From Rana temporaria (lineage: Eukaryota; Chordata; Amphibia; Anura; Ranidae), in contig NC_053497.1 of NCBI RefSeq assembly GCF_905171775.1, positions 99,239,157 through 99,303,156 on the forward strand: a DNA stretch of 64,000 bases. The letters run 5' to 3'. Position 1 is the stretch's first letter. The number at the start of each line of letters is the position of its first letter. The notes under the pieces were generated by a model that was not told the DNA's origin, made no database searches, and saw only the letters and a list, made by a program, of their open reading frames with translations. Below are positions 44,074-55,223 of the stretch, one piece after another. The position numbers were made by a program, and so were the translations under genes.

Positions 44074-44440
44074 GACATAGAAAAGATCTACTTACCTGAT
44101 TCTTTCCTCCAAGCTGCTAGGCTTTTTCCCACAGCGTCTACGGTCCTGATGCCATCAGACCAATGCAGGGTCCATAGTGATGATGTCATGAAACAGTCCA
44201 CAACCAGAGTGTGGAAAGCCCCATATATTGGGGGGAGTGGAAGATCGGGTAAATTAAAGCATAAGTTCACCTTTGTGAAAATATAATAAATGCACATCTT
44301 TTTACAGATAAAAACATTTGTATTTTTTTTTACTAGGAACCTGCAAAGCATTTCATCCACTTTCAGCAGATCGCAGGTGCAATGCATGGCTCTTAAGCTG
44401 CCTACTTGTACCTTGTAACTACTTGCTTGTATGAGCATGC
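44074..44440. other. No feature recognised
   Basis: Contains a possible TTAAAG element start near 44256 (TTAAAGCATAAGTTCACC) with no partner end found. Confidence 0.4.
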
Positions 44441-44442
44441 AG

Positions 44443-44756
44443 TCAGGCTAGGTTCACACTGCTGCGAATTCAAAATCGCGGTAAAATCTCGATTTTTACC
44501 GCAATTTCACGGCTGCGTTTTTGCCGCAAATTTGCCACGGTTCGCAGCCGCTATTTCAGGGAATGCCAGTCTATAGAGCTGAATTTGCATAGCACACGGT
44601 TCAAACTCGCACAGGACCCTCTTTTCCCGCAGCTTATATTCACAACGCATTGATGTGAACGGCACTAAACTATGTAATTTAAATGACTTGCGAATTTGAG
44701 AAATGGCAACGGCTCAAATTCGTAATAGAATTCGCAGCAGTGTGAACCTAGCCTGA
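44443..44756. mobile_element. MITE with 29-bp perfect inverted ends
   Basis: Bases 44443-44471 are the exact reverse complement of 44728-44756 (core GGCTAGGTTCACACTGCTGC). The interior is a loose fold-back with AAATTCG/CGAATTT motifs. Flanking duplication is ambiguous. Confidence 0.9.
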
Positions 44757-44983
44757 CACACTAACAGGAAGACTCAGTGAACTACCTAGAACCCTCAACA
44801 GCACCTTGGTAGTTCATTGAGAAATACAAGCCAACGACCCCAAAGGTTTTCGGTACTTGTAGTTCTCCTATTTACAGAACTCTGTGAATGAATAACTTTG
44901 CGGGGTGGGTGGCATTGTCACATTGAGTGTAGGGAGAAGATCCCCACACTTATCCTTTAAAATGCAGAACCTCTTCTCTAGAT

Positions 44984-45342
44984 CAGTGGTCTGCAAACTG
45001 TGGCCCGTGGGCCAAATGTGTCTCTTTACTTGCTTGGAGGCACAATTCACCAAAGATAGGTTAGAATTCCTAACAATGTCACTAACAATGAGGCACAGTT
45101 CCTGCCAGTGACATCAATGATGGGGCAAAATTCTTCCCAGTGACACCAATGATGGGGCAAAATTCTTCCCAGTGACACCAACAATGGGGCACAGTTCCTC
45201 TCACTGACATCAAAGATGGTGCATGGTTTACTACTCCCACTGATGCTAGGACATTTTCTACTCCCAATGACCATGGTCTAGTCCCCTTAAGGTATGAAGG
45301 ACAGTAAATTGGCCTTTTGTTTAGAAAGTTTAAAGATCTCTG
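44984..45342. mobile_element. hAT-like element with internal 32-bp tandem repeat
   Basis: The left end CAGTGGTCTGCAAACT pairs with AAAGTTTAAAGATCTCTG at the right, allowing some mismatches. The flanking octamers CTCTAGAT (44976-44983) and CTTTAGAC (45343-45350) match at 6 of 8. The interior at 45074-45225 has about five units of 32 bp (GATGGGGCAAAATTCTTCCC then AGTGACACCAAT). The minus-strand frames 45047-45396 are products of this repeat. Confidence 0.82.
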
Positions 45343-45350
45343 CTTTAGAC

Positions 45351-46540
45351 CAGATGAGCAGTAGAGCCTTGGACTTCCCACTGGGGAAGGGATCATTTTT
45401 AGGTTTCCTGGAGTTGGGCTTTAATGCAGTAATACAATCTGGTATTAGTTGGGCATGTAAAGCATTTAGGATAGCGTTATCATCTTAAAGTTGAGATCAG
45501 AGGCCTGAACCACCACATAGCCCTTATCTATGGAGAGAATGTGATTTTAGCTTCTAGGTAAAATGAAGACTGTATGTTACGATTCCCTCAATTATCTTCT
45601 CATAAATGCAGAGCTATGTATGTACTACCTCTGTAGACAACAGTCTTCTTGTTCGCACATAGTCTGTGTCTCCCCGCCTCAGTTCACAGCATGACCTCCT
45701 GTTGAAACATCTGTTGCTAGGAGGAAAATGCTTCCCCGCAGTACATCACTAATTTCAGCGTTACCATAGCTTTCTTGGTAGAAGGGTCATGGCCCGGTAT
45801 GCTAGTGACTGATGCAATTACTTGTCACTTTACCTGATCATAAAAGAAAGCAGTGGTGTTTTTTCAGGTAAACCAAGTGTTGTGTTGTCTTTGGAGCCTA
45901 GGGCTTCTAATTAAACAGCCAGAAAATGTGATGACACATTTGATTAATACAAAGCCATCTTCACTGACAAACAGACCAAAGGTGTACAGTGAGCGGACCC
46001 TCCAGCATCAGTTCAGATCATCCCGGTTCCAAGCCAGGGATTTAACTGTGTCTAGCTCATGAATACATAATATAGACTTTACATTTAACAAAAAAAAAAA
46101 AAAACACAGAATTATTGTTAATGGAAACCAGTAGTGAGGAGGTATGGGGCTGTCATAGCGGAACCCTAATTTTGAAAATGCTAGTCACGGTAATTTCTAA
46201 TTTACTGGAACAAGTAGGTCAGGAGCTCTGATTTCACCATTGTTTTTCCTAATCTACATGCTTATTCTGAGCCGGTGTTTTAGGAAGTATTGAAACCAGA
46301 GACAGACAAAAAACATTTTCAGTACTGGTTTCCTTTATTGGTAGGCCCAGGTTTGCTGACTGGAAAGTGTGTTTTTTTTCTAATGCTGATACGTCAACAG
46401 CAGTTCAGCTGCAGGCTGCTTACAAGGTGCCTCCATACCACCAGCATTAGATATAGCAAAGCAGGATTATGGTGGGACCCTTCTTGGGGTTTTCATGTAG
46501 ACCAAAACTTTTTCTGTTTTGGATCAAAAAATAATTTCAA
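45351..46540. other. No feature recognised
   Basis: Unique-looking sequence with an A tract at about 46090-46105. No coding or repeat signal. Confidence 0.5.
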
Positions 46541-46547
46541 GTTTTAA

Positions 46548-47305
46548 AGGGGTTGTAAAGACAAAAATATTTTCCTCTTAAATTAAAGTCTGAGGCCTCG
46601 TACACACGACCGAGTTTCTCGGCAAAAAACAGCAAGAAACTTGCTGTTTTTTTTTTTTTTTTGCAGAGGAAATTTTTATACATTTTTTAACGAGGAAACT
46701 GTCGAGGAACTCGACGAGCCAAAAAGAGAGCATGTTCTTTTTTTCCGAGAATTGAGAAAATTGGCACGTCGAGTTCCTCGACAGCCTAACAAGGAACTTG
46801 ACGAGCAAAACGATGTGTTTCGCCCATCGAGTTCCTCGGTCGTGTGTACGAGGCCTGACAGTAGCTGATCAAGTAAAAAGTAATGTTTTGCATTATAACT
46901 AGTTTGATACCTGTTGAAATCGAGCTGTTTTATTCACCTCCAGCACTCCTGAATCATTAATCTCACTGACTTCCTGGTTTGTGGTGCGCATTCATTCTTG
47001 CCACATCACGGGCTAATGGGAACTACAGTTACCATTAGGCTTAGCCTCCATGCCTGTGAGGGAAAGGAGAGCATCTTCACGCAGGGCTGTAGTCATAGGG
47101 AGGGGGTGAGCACATTCTGCTTTCCACCATGCAAAACGGCTCAGATGCTGGTGGAAAGCAAGAAGAGGAGAGACAGGAAATGGCATTTTCAAACCTGGAT
47201 TACTGTATTTTGGAGGTCAAAAGGAAAAACGAGGTAAGTGATATTTAAATGCTCTAGCTTACAGCAATCAATTGATCTAATAAAAAACGAACCTTTAGTG
47301 TTCCT
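46548..47305. mobile_element. TTAA element hosting a MITE
   Basis: The left end TTAAAGGGGTTGTAAAG (TTAA 46544-46547) pairs with CTTTAGTGTTCCTTTAA (TTAA 47306-47309). A MITE occupies 46594-46855, leaving about 490 bp of host. A retroelement-like hairpin insertion begins at its right TTAA. Confidence 0.65.
46594..46855. mobile_element. Harbinger-like MITE with TGA duplication
   Basis: The left end GGCCTCGTACACACGACCG is an exact inverted match of the right end CGGTCGTGTGTACGAGGCC. TGA lies at 46591-46593 and 46856-46858. The TGA shows that the family duplicates three bases rather than the palindrome TTAA. A T tract sits at about 46647-46662. Confidence 0.92.
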
Positions 47306-47320
47306 TTAAGAGATATGTTG

Positions 47321-47683
47321 GGGAAAAGGTAATAGCCGCTCCAGGTGGGAACCCAGATAAATATCCTCCGTTACTCAACTCAGGTGCAGGCAATGCACTT
47401 AGCAAAGCAGGAACAAAGATTGTCTCTGGACAGCCGCACTCTGAACAAATGGTAGCCTTTTATTAAAAGAAGGACAGCACTACAAGTCACAGCAAAATAA
47501 AACCTGACTGCTGACGCGTTTCGCACTGAAACTAGTGCTTAGACTAAGCACTAGTTTCAGTGCGAAACTCGTCAGCAGTCAGGTTTTATTTTGCTGTGAC
47601 TTGTAGTGCTGTCCTTCTTTTAATAAAAGGCTACCATTTTTTCAGAGTGCGGCTGTCCAGAGACAATCTTTGTTCCTGCTTTA
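47321..47683. mobile_element. Retroposon-like insertion containing a near-perfect palindrome
   Basis: AAGAGATATGTTG (13 bases, longer with one gap) occurs at 47308-47320 and 47684-47696, directly flanking the segment. The first 83 bp are unpaired. The rest, 47404-47682, is an inverted repeat centred on 47543 with 139-base arms and only about two mismatches. The right arm ends AATAAAAGGC..TTTGTTCCTGCTTT. Long target duplications suggest reverse-transcription-based insertion. The source family is not identified, although GACGCGTTTCG-type text occurs in known frog repeats by recall. Confidence 0.75.
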
Positions 47684-47696
47684 AAGAGATATGTTG

Positions 47697-48562
47697 TTGT
47701 CATCCACAATGCCATACTTTAGCTCAATTTTAGTTGGTGTGGGCACCATTGAGATGCCTACTGCACATCAGCTTGTTGTCTAGTTGTACTTGGTTCTCAT
47801 TCCTATACAATGGTGTTACCAGCATACAAATCGGCCTAGGATAGGTAAGACACAGATATGAGCTGAGGGGCTTTATACATCAGGGATGTTTCTCAGTACC
47901 ACAGTGGTTATCAGACATTTAAGATATTTGTGTGTAATACCCGCTGTAATATAATATTAAAAGATGGGATCTTTTCTGATGACAAAGTGCTGTGATATGT
48001 GCTATATAGCAGCTGCATATGGATTCCTAAGACGTGGCTATTTTCAGCCATAATACGCTTTATTGGTTTTGATAAAATAATCCCTTGTGTATGGGATTGT
48101 ACGGATCTTGCACAAAATGATGTGTGAATAATCCGCTGGGATTTGCCAATGTGCCCATCATATTAGTGCATCTGCAGATATCCTGCACAGCATTTTGTTA
48201 CTATATTTATGATGTGGCCTATTTTATTATGGAAGGTTTAACGTTCAAGTGACACCCTTTGTTGGCTAACTTTAATTTTTAAACATGCAAACTTTTGAAA
48301 AGGCACGTTCAGGTTTCTTCATTGGGCTTTTACATGGACATGGACAAGATCATTTTGAAATACGGTGCTAATGCTATTGCTTATCATACTTGATTTTATT
48401 TATTGGCAAATAGAGAGATCTTCCAATATGCATTCCAGTGTCTGACACCCTGGCAAATACCCTGGCAAATAATGTGTGTGTACCCACCCCCTTCACTTAC
48501 TATGATAACTAATAAGACAGCTTACATTGAACAGAATGGGGTGAGTCTGCACTGCATCATGA
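47697..48562. other. No feature recognised
   Basis: AT-rich. GTTCAAGTGACACCCTTT and GTTGGCTAACTTTAA near 48250 resemble a repeat seen elsewhere in frogs by recall, but no ends are supported here. Confidence 0.4.
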
Positions 48563-48568
48563 GAATTA

Positions 48569-48948
48569 GGGCTCTATCACACGGGACGGATCCGTGATGA
48601 TCAGCGGGGATCGCTCTGTTGATCCCCGCTGAGCCGGCAGATGACAGGGCGATCCCCGCACACTGTGCAGGGACCGCTCTGTCAGATCTCCGCTTTCCCC
48701 TATGGGGGGATCGGATGAACACGGACCGTCTGTCCGTGTTCACCCGATCCGATCTGCAGACGGATGGAAAAATAGGGTTTTCCTCCGTCTTCAGAATCGG
48801 AGGATTGCGGACACTGATGAGATCAGGTGTCAGAGGATGTTCATCCGCTGTCACCCGCAATCCCATAGGGATCAATGTATGTCCCTTTTTCATCCGTAAA
48901 CGTATGGATGAAAGAGCAGGCATACGATCCGCCCATGTGTAAGACCCC
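48569..48948. mobile_element. MITE, second copy of the 43061 family
   Basis: The left end GGGCTCTATCACACGGG pairs with CCCATGTGTAAGACCCC at the right. Flanks are TTA (48566-48568) and TCA. Strong similarity to 43061-43428 in the left half; the right half differs. The overlapping frames on both strands (48522-48942) are produced by the palindromic layout. Confidence 0.82.
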
Positions 48949-48949
48949 T

Positions 48950-49438
48950 CAAGCTTTTTTTTTGGTTAGCTATAATATATTTTGAATAGAAGAACAGACC
49001 AAAAATAAAACCATCTGGACCTGATTGGTTATGGATTGCTGAATATTGCACTTATTGAAACTTGAGGTTTTTATTGCATGGTCTAGTACAAATGTTAAAC
49101 GTATATAGTAACCCAGAGCACCCAGTCAGTAAATGTGATAATGATCATACACAGAGAAGAATGATCATTTGTGTCCAAATAATTAGACCCTCATCATGCC
49201 CATAATTCCCCTGACTTGTACGTTCTGTATTCAGATCTTTTTCCGCTTTCCATTGTAGATAGTATAATGTTGCACCATATATGTGCATTATCCCTACCGA
49301 ATCAGAATAAAACAGTGACTCTTTGCTAAGATTTTCGTGCCTGTGAGATCACTCCCAACAGTGACATAGACAGCAACAGGATCAACTGTGTATTGTCAAA
49401 GAATATTGGATACATGAAGAATAAGTTTGCCATTTAAA
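48950..49438. other. No feature recognised
   Basis: AT-rich, no supported feature. Confidence 0.5.
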
Positions 49439-49447
49439 TGTTTAGAC

Positions 49448-50199
49448 CAGGCATGTCCAAAGTCCGGCCCGGGGGCCAATTGCGGCTCCCGTTCCAGTTT
49501 AATGTGGCCCCCTGGTAATTTGGATATATACTGTATTTATCGGGGCTGCCACGGAGGGGACAGGGAGAGGGGGAACGAGTGCTGTCAAATTACATACAGG
49601 AGAATCTCCTGTTTACTCAGTGACATCTGTAATAGGAAGTCCCATCTCCTGGGCTGCCATTGGACGACTCCTCTGTCTATCATAGGAGGCGGGAGAAATT
49701 GTATTAAGGAGGCTGCTGTGTAAACAGGAGATTCTCCTGTATGTAATCTGTTGGTGCTCATCCTGCCCCCCCCCCCTCCCTCCGAGGCTGCAGATGGACA
49801 TCGATCAGGCTGCATTCATGGCAATGGAGAGGCTGCATTCATGGCAATGGCAAGGCTGCAGATGGGCACTGATTAGGCTGCATTGATGGGCAATGAGCCT
49901 TATTTTGCTTCACTGTTTTTTATGTACATTTTTTCCCCCTGAAACTTCCCTCCTAAAGTGAAGGTGTGTGTTAAACGCCGATAAATACGGTATATCCAAA
50001 TAACACGCCCACGCTCATCTCTACACCACACACAGCCACAAAGGCAAGAGAATTTGTGTTGGGCAGTGTATTAGTTCTCGAACGAACACACTTAGACCAC
50101 ATTTTAATGGTTCAAAGAATGTCAGGCAAAATGGTCGGCCCTTACGCATGTTCACTTCATCAAATCTGGCCCTCTTTGAAAAAAGTTTGGACACCCCTG
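49448..50199. mobile_element. hAT-like element, 752 bp
   Basis: The left end CAGGCATGTCCAAAGTC and right end AAGTTTGGACACCCCTG are imperfect inverted repeats of a common vertebrate hAT type. The octamers GTTTAGAC (49440-49447) and GATTAGAC (50200-50207) match at 7 of 8. The interior has a strong hairpin (ACAGGAGAATCTCCTGTTTA near 49597 against its complement near 49729) and a short tandem repeat of about 26 bp (GGCTGCATTCATGGCAATGG) at 49795-49895. No transposase. Confidence 0.92.
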
Positions 50200-50207
50200 G
50201 ATTAGAC

Positions 50208-51277
50208 CATCCACTATTGATGTTTTCGTTTTTATATGATCCTGAAGAACTGATTCCCTTAATGGTTGTTGGGAACTACAAAGTCGGCTCCCCCAACCTG
50301 TCGATTATTACAAGATCCACGTTTCCTTTATTTTTTATTTAGTGCATATTATGTTAAATGCAACAAAAGAGGTGCGACCCCAAGGTTCTGGAATTAAAAC
50401 AGGTAACCACAGCCATCAGTGTTTAAAATAAACCAAAAAAAACATATTTAAAACCAACATCTGCCAAACACGGAAATATACATTTTAGTTGAAAATACTT
50501 TTTAAAATGTTCAGTCACTTTTTAGGAAGTTGTATTGAGATGGTGTTTTGACAGTTTTACGACACCATGTTTTTCTGACAATATAGCACTTATATAGTTA
50601 CAATATATATAACCAATGATGCATGATTTTCTACTTATTCGGAAAATGTCTAAGCACGCTGGATAATACCTCCTACTGTTTATTTGTGGAAACAATGCTT
50701 TCAGTGTCCCTAAATCTTTTTATTAAGGCCGGGTTTACTGTGAGCTGAATGCAGTGAGATTGCATGCATGTTTTATATGTGGTTTTAGGTGTGATCCCAT
50801 TGACTTCTATTAGAAGCTGCATTTTTATTAAAGTGCATCAAAGTCCTGCATGCTGCATTTTTGATGCACTTTTAGAAAATATATAAAATACGCATGTAAA
50901 ACGCACATGCAGTCGTGCTGCCCATAATTTGTGACTGTTTTTGGTCACTTGGGATTTTGGGTGTTCCAGCCAACCTTTGTGTGTTGCAGAAACTCCCTCA
51001 TATTGGAAAACCTAAAAAAGGAAACATGGAAACCTCCCACAATCACCAGATTAGGTGTGTAGACCCAGGAACAAAAACAGGGATTTTGCCCATAGATTTC
51101 ATAGAATATTTTCAATCTGTGCCTTCAAAACTGTGACCTTGCTGTCACTGCAGCTCTTTTTTTACTGTTTATGACTGGGAGCCAGTGAGGACAGGCTCCC
51201 AGTCATGTCATCACTATGACAGTCAATCACAGTGACCACATGACCAGGAAGCCCCTGTTATGCCTCTGTTACAAACT
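50208..51277. other. No feature recognised
   Basis: Mostly unique-looking. Text from about 50727 (AAGGCCGGGTTTACTGTGAG) may be one end of another MITE without a detectable partner. Confidence 0.4.
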
Positions 51278-51281
51278 TTAA

Positions 51282-51638
51282 GGCTGCATTCACACTATAG
51301 CGTACTGAATCGCAGGGTTTTGTCCCGCGAATTGTGGCGGCAAATAGCGTCGTTTTGTACCGCGATTCGCAGCGACAAAACGCCGCGATTGTGAATGCAG
51401 CCTGTGACCCCCTCTATGGAGATGGTTCACATCTCCTAGCCGAACGCCGAAAGACGCCTGAAAAAAAGGTCCGGGACCTTTTTTCAGGCGGCAGGCGGCA
51501 GGCGGCAGGCGTCCGGCGTTCGGCATGGAGATGTGAACCATCTCCATAGAGGGCAATGCTAAAGCATCCCTCTGGCGTGTCGGGGCGGCAGCGGCGTTCA
51601 CACTACAGGCAAATATACGCCTAGGTGTGAACGGGGCC
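51282..51638. mobile_element. Fold-back MITE, TTAA/TTA flanked
   Basis: GGCTGCATTCACACTA at the left pairs with GGTGTGAACGGGGCC at the right. TTAA on both sides (51278-51281 and 51639-51642) may be a 3-bp or 4-bp duplication. Strong inner arms: CTATGGAGATGGTTCACATC (51415) against its complement near 51525-51547. GGCAGGCGGCAGGCGGCAGGC forms a short GC tandem near 51488. Confidence 0.82.
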
Positions 51639-51878
51639 TTAAGGGCTGGCTTTTCCCACTTGAAAAGGTTTAATAGTGGGGAAAAATCACCTTATAATTT
51701 TACTGCTTAGAAGAAAAAATTGCAATAGAATGTGGTGCTTAGTTTCAAGTATGGACAAAACTTACCCATGAGATATGACCACAGTTCTTGAGTTACAGGG
51801 TGTGTACCGGTTCCTCTAAGTAGCTCCTAGACTCCCTTCTTAGTTTTGGAGGTCAAAGAGGAATTTCATGTGTAGATA

Positions 51879-52510
51879 CAGTGAGGGAAAAAAGTATTTG
51901 ATCCCTTGCTGATTTTATACATGTGCCCACTGACAAAGAAATTATCAGTCTATAATTTTAAGGATGTGTTTAATTTAACAGCATTGGACAGAATAACAAC
52001 ACATATTTCCAGAAAAACACATTTAAAAAAAGTTATACATTGATTTGCATTTTAATGAGTAAATTTAGTATTTGATCCCCTATCAATCTTTAAGATTTCT
52101 GGCTCTCAGGTGTCTTCTATACAGGTAACAAGCTGAGATTAGGAGCACTCTCTTAAAGGGAGTGCTCCTAATCTCAGCTTGTTACCTGTACAAAGGACAT
52201 CTGTCCACAGAAGCAATCAATCGGATTCCAATCTCTCCACCACGGCCAAGACCAAAGAGATGTCCAAGAATGTCAGAGACAAGATTGTGGAACTACACAA
52301 GGCTGGAATGGGCTACAAGACCATCGCCAAGCAGCTTGGTGACTGGGTGACAGCAGTTAGTGAGATTATTCACAAATGAAAGAAACACAAAACTGTCAAT
52401 CTCCCTTGGTCTGGTGCTCCATGCAAGATCTCACCTTGTGGAGTTTCACTGATCAAGAGAATGGTGAGAAATCAGCCCAGAATTACATGGGAGAATCTCG
52501 TCAATGATTC
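51879..52510 (+). mobile_element. Tc1-like transposon, 5' half
   Basis: Starts after TA (51877-51878) with CAGTGAGGGAAAAAAGTATT, the terminal repeat of a Tc1-like group shared by fishes and frogs. A second subterminal copy of AGTATTTGATCCCC occurs at 52066-52080. The leader has a 71-bp palindrome at 52120-52190 with 30-base perfect arms. The transposase start follows (see pseudogene). The element stops at 52510, where a TTAA-type repeat begins, so the catalytic part and right end are missing. Confidence 0.88.
52242..52510 (+). pseudogene. Tc1-like transposase, N-terminal fragment, broken
   Basis: Encodes the N-terminal paired-type helix-turn-helix DNA-binding region of a Tc1 transposase: KNVRDKIVELHKAGMGYKTI then AKQLG, an expected short linker, KKHKTVNLPWSGAPCKISP (the family GRPRKLSP AT-hook-like position) and RNQPRIT. 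Family length is about 340 residues; only about 90 codons remain and no DDE catalytic residue is present. The usual ATG appears as ACG at 52242-52244, and an in-frame TGA at 52377-52379 replaces the conserved Trp before KKHKT. An internal ATG at 52260 opens a 39-residue frame of no likely function. Confidence 0.88.
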
Positions 52511-52581
52511 TTAAAGGAGTTGTAAATGAAATTTTTTTTTCACCTTAATGCAATCTATGCATTAAGGTGAAAAAACATAAT
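52511..52581 (+). repeat. TTAAAGGAGTTGTAAATG element start
   Basis: Same start as 38815 (TTAAAGGRGTTGTAAAKG) and the same small hairpin CACCTTAATGCAATCTATGC / GCATTAAGGTG. It replaces the remainder of the Tc1 element and runs into a minisatellite. Confidence 0.6.
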
Positions 52582-52925
52582 GGACATCTCTCCATTGATA
52601 ACCAATGTAAGGGTGCAATTCTCCACTGGCCACCAATGTAAGGGGACATCTCTCCATTGATAACCAATATAAGGGTGCGATTCTCTACTTGCCACCAATG
52701 TAGAGGACATCTCTCCATTGATAACCAATGTAAGAGTGCAATTCTCCACTGGCCACCGATGTAAGGGGGCATATCTCCATTGATAACCAATGTAAGGGTG
52801 TGATTCTCCACTGGCCACCGATGTAAGGGGGCATATCTCCACTGACCTTCAGTAAAATGGGGGCATTTCTCCACTGAACACCAATGTAAGAGGGCATTTC
52901 TCCACTGGTTGCCAATGTTAATCTG
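52582..52925. repeat. Minisatellite of ~62-bp units
   Basis: Five to six units built from two alternating ~31-bp halves: GGACATCTCTCCATTGATAA plus CCAATGTAAG, and GGTGCAATTCTCCACTGGCC plus ACCAATGTAAG. Minus-strand frames (52545-52979) are open only because of the repeat. Confidence 0.93.
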
Positions 52926-53635
52926 GCCAAACATTATACAGTTTTGTCCTATAGAGCAGGATAGTGTTAATAAAAACAATCTGCTCTGTGTGTGTAATAT
53001 GCCTGGTATGCCAGATTTATAATTATTTTATTATTATATCTTCAATTTGCTGAACATGCATGTTTATGTTGAATTGTAGATATGATAATGTAGCAGAGAT
53101 TTCCCAAGAGCTAAAACTGTTTCAAGTGTTCCTCTGTGTTAAATAGGTTGAGAAAGGCTGCTGTTGAGCCCTCTTGCCATAGTAAATATGGTCTATGGGA
53201 TATGCAGCAAATATTGGCAAAATTACAATCATATTTATATTATATAAGTCTAGTCTTCATATTCTGAAACCTCAGGAATCATATTTTGATGCTGTCACAC
53301 TTGAATCCATACAGCCAGGACTCTAGGAGACCCTGTTTATCTTATATGTGACTGTCATTCTGTACAATTGCATTACGGCATGTCTCACACTGATGCGATT
53401 TCAGATGTGACTTGGGTTGCACTGATTCTCAAGACAATGGACATAACATGGCTGCCAATGGTTCTCATTCACATCAATGCAGCGCAGTTGCAAAGCAACT
53501 TTGGGGAATGGTCCTGTGCTACTTTGGTGTTATGCAGTGTGATTTTGTGGTCCATAGACTTCAATAAAAACATAATAAAATCGCATCTATATGCGTTTTT
53601 GTAGCGTTTTTGTGTGCTGTTTGTGCTGGTTGTTA
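52926..53635. other. No feature recognised
   Basis: AT-rich with a CACACTGATGCGATTTCAG motif near 53387 resembling partial MITE text. No ends supported. Confidence 0.4.
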
Positions 53636-53639
53636 GGAG

Positions 53640-54700
53640 CAGGCATTCACCGGTGTAAGCAGCAGGGATGAGTCATTGGAACCGCCGGCATCCTAACAAG
53701 GATGAGTCATCCCTGCTGTCAGCAGGGGATTTCCCTCTGACAGCAGAATGCAAACAAAAGAGCCAACATAAAAATGTAGGTCCACTCTCTTTAGGTCTGA
53801 TATGGATTTTAAAGCAGACCTCATGCCAAAAAAAATAAGAATAAAACTTGTGGGGTCCCCCCCAAATTCATATCAATCTCTTTGGTCTGGTCTGGGTTTT
53901 ATGGAGAACCCCATGCCATAATCCCTACCAGACCCTTATCTGAGCATGCAGCCTGGCAGGCCAAAAGGAGGAGGGGAGGAATGAGCAAATGAGCCTTCCC
54001 CCTTCTGAACTATACCAGCCCACACACCCTCAACATGGGGGGTTTCCCCCTGGCAAAGCACCTTGTCGCCATGTTGATGAAGACCAGGGCCTCTTACCCA
54101 CAACCCTAGCCCAGTGGTTGTGGGGATGCAGGGGGGTAGCTTATCGGAATCTGGATGCCCCCTTTAACAAGGGGACCCCCAGATCACTGCCCCCCCCCAT
54201 TTGAATATGTATTGGGTACATAGTACTCATTCACCAAAAAAAATTCAACAGTTAACGAAAAAACACAAGGCAGTTTTTGACAAGTCAATTTAAATGACCC
54301 CCCCCGCCCACAGCAAAGTGCCATCCCGTATTGTGGTTGTGTGATCTGATATGGTTCAGGGGGACACTCACTGGTCCCCCTCTTTTCCTGGCCTGCCGAA
54401 CTGCATGCTCGGATAAGGGTCTACTATGGTTTTTTTTGGGGGGGGGGGACATGATTTTTTCTTGTTTTAATGTTTATTTTTTTTGCTGTGTGGTCCCCTT
54501 CAAAATCCCAACTAGACTTGAAGGACCTGGTAGGAGCTGGGGGGACCCATTTGCCTTTTTTTTAAATGTCAGCTCTTTTTTGTACCCAATCCTGCACTGA
54601 TAGCAGGGAAGACTCATCCTTGTTAGGGCACTGGCAGGTGCCAGCTCCTTAAATCAGTGCCTTATCCTTGCTGCTTACAGCAGGAATGAGTCGCAGTAGT
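53640..54700 (+). repeat. Amphibian repeat with GGTCTGGTATGG-type modules
   Basis: Inverted flanks: GTAAGCAGCAGGGATGAGTC near 53656 and its complement near 54670-54690. The inside repeats GGTCTG(A/G)TATGG and GACCCTTATC..GAGCATGC motifs. The block at about 54085-54190 is shared with 35105-35215 in reverse and with the hAT at 56387. Several homopolymer C and G tracts. Probably a non-autonomous element of about 1 kb. Confidence 0.55.
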
Positions 54701-54714
54701 AAGAATTGAATTAA

Positions 54715-55220
54715 GGCCTGATTCACACTTATGCAGGTTGCATAGTCCAGGTCAGGGGCGGACTGACCATTGAGTCACTCGGGCACTGCCCGAGGGCCCC
54801 ATGCCACTAGGGGGCCCAATCAGGGTTGCCAGGCTCAATAAAACCAGGGACAGTATGTAAAAATCTATGTTTTTTTTAGATCTGTCCCTCATATGTCCGA
54901 AACCGACATGCTTTTGATGTGAAAATCCAGAGATTTTAGCTGCCCCGCCTCTGTACTGCCTCCTGGCGTGGTGGCCATCTGTAAGCCCAGGGGCCCCATA
55001 ATCTTCTATTGTCTGGGGGCCCCATGAGTTGTCAGTCCGCCCCTGGTCCAGGTGCATTTTGCGTTTTTCAATACATGCTTTTCATCCATTGAAGTCTATG
55101 GCCCTTTCCATAAAATGCAGATATGTGAACTACATCCATAGAAAACCATGTTAAATGGACCGTAGTGTGTTTCTGCAAAACTGAAAACGTGCTACAAAAT
55201 GCATAGGTTTGAACCAGGCC
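54715..55220. mobile_element. Harbinger-like MITE split by a hAT
   Basis: The left end GGCCTGATTCACACTTATGC pairs with GTTTGAACCAGGCC at the right. TAA flanks both sides (54712-54714 and 55221-55223). With the hAT at 54753-55045 removed it is about 205 bp. Confidence 0.82.
54753..55045. mobile_element. hAT-like MITE, perfect 8-bp duplication
   Basis: CAGGGGCGGACTGACCA at the left and TTGTCAGTCCGCCCCTG at the right are inverted over about 17 bp with one mismatch. GTCCAGGT is present on both sides (54745-54752 and 55046-55053). Interior includes ATCAGGGTTGCCAGGCTC and mixed non-coding text. Confidence 0.95.
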
Positions 55221-55223
55221 TAA

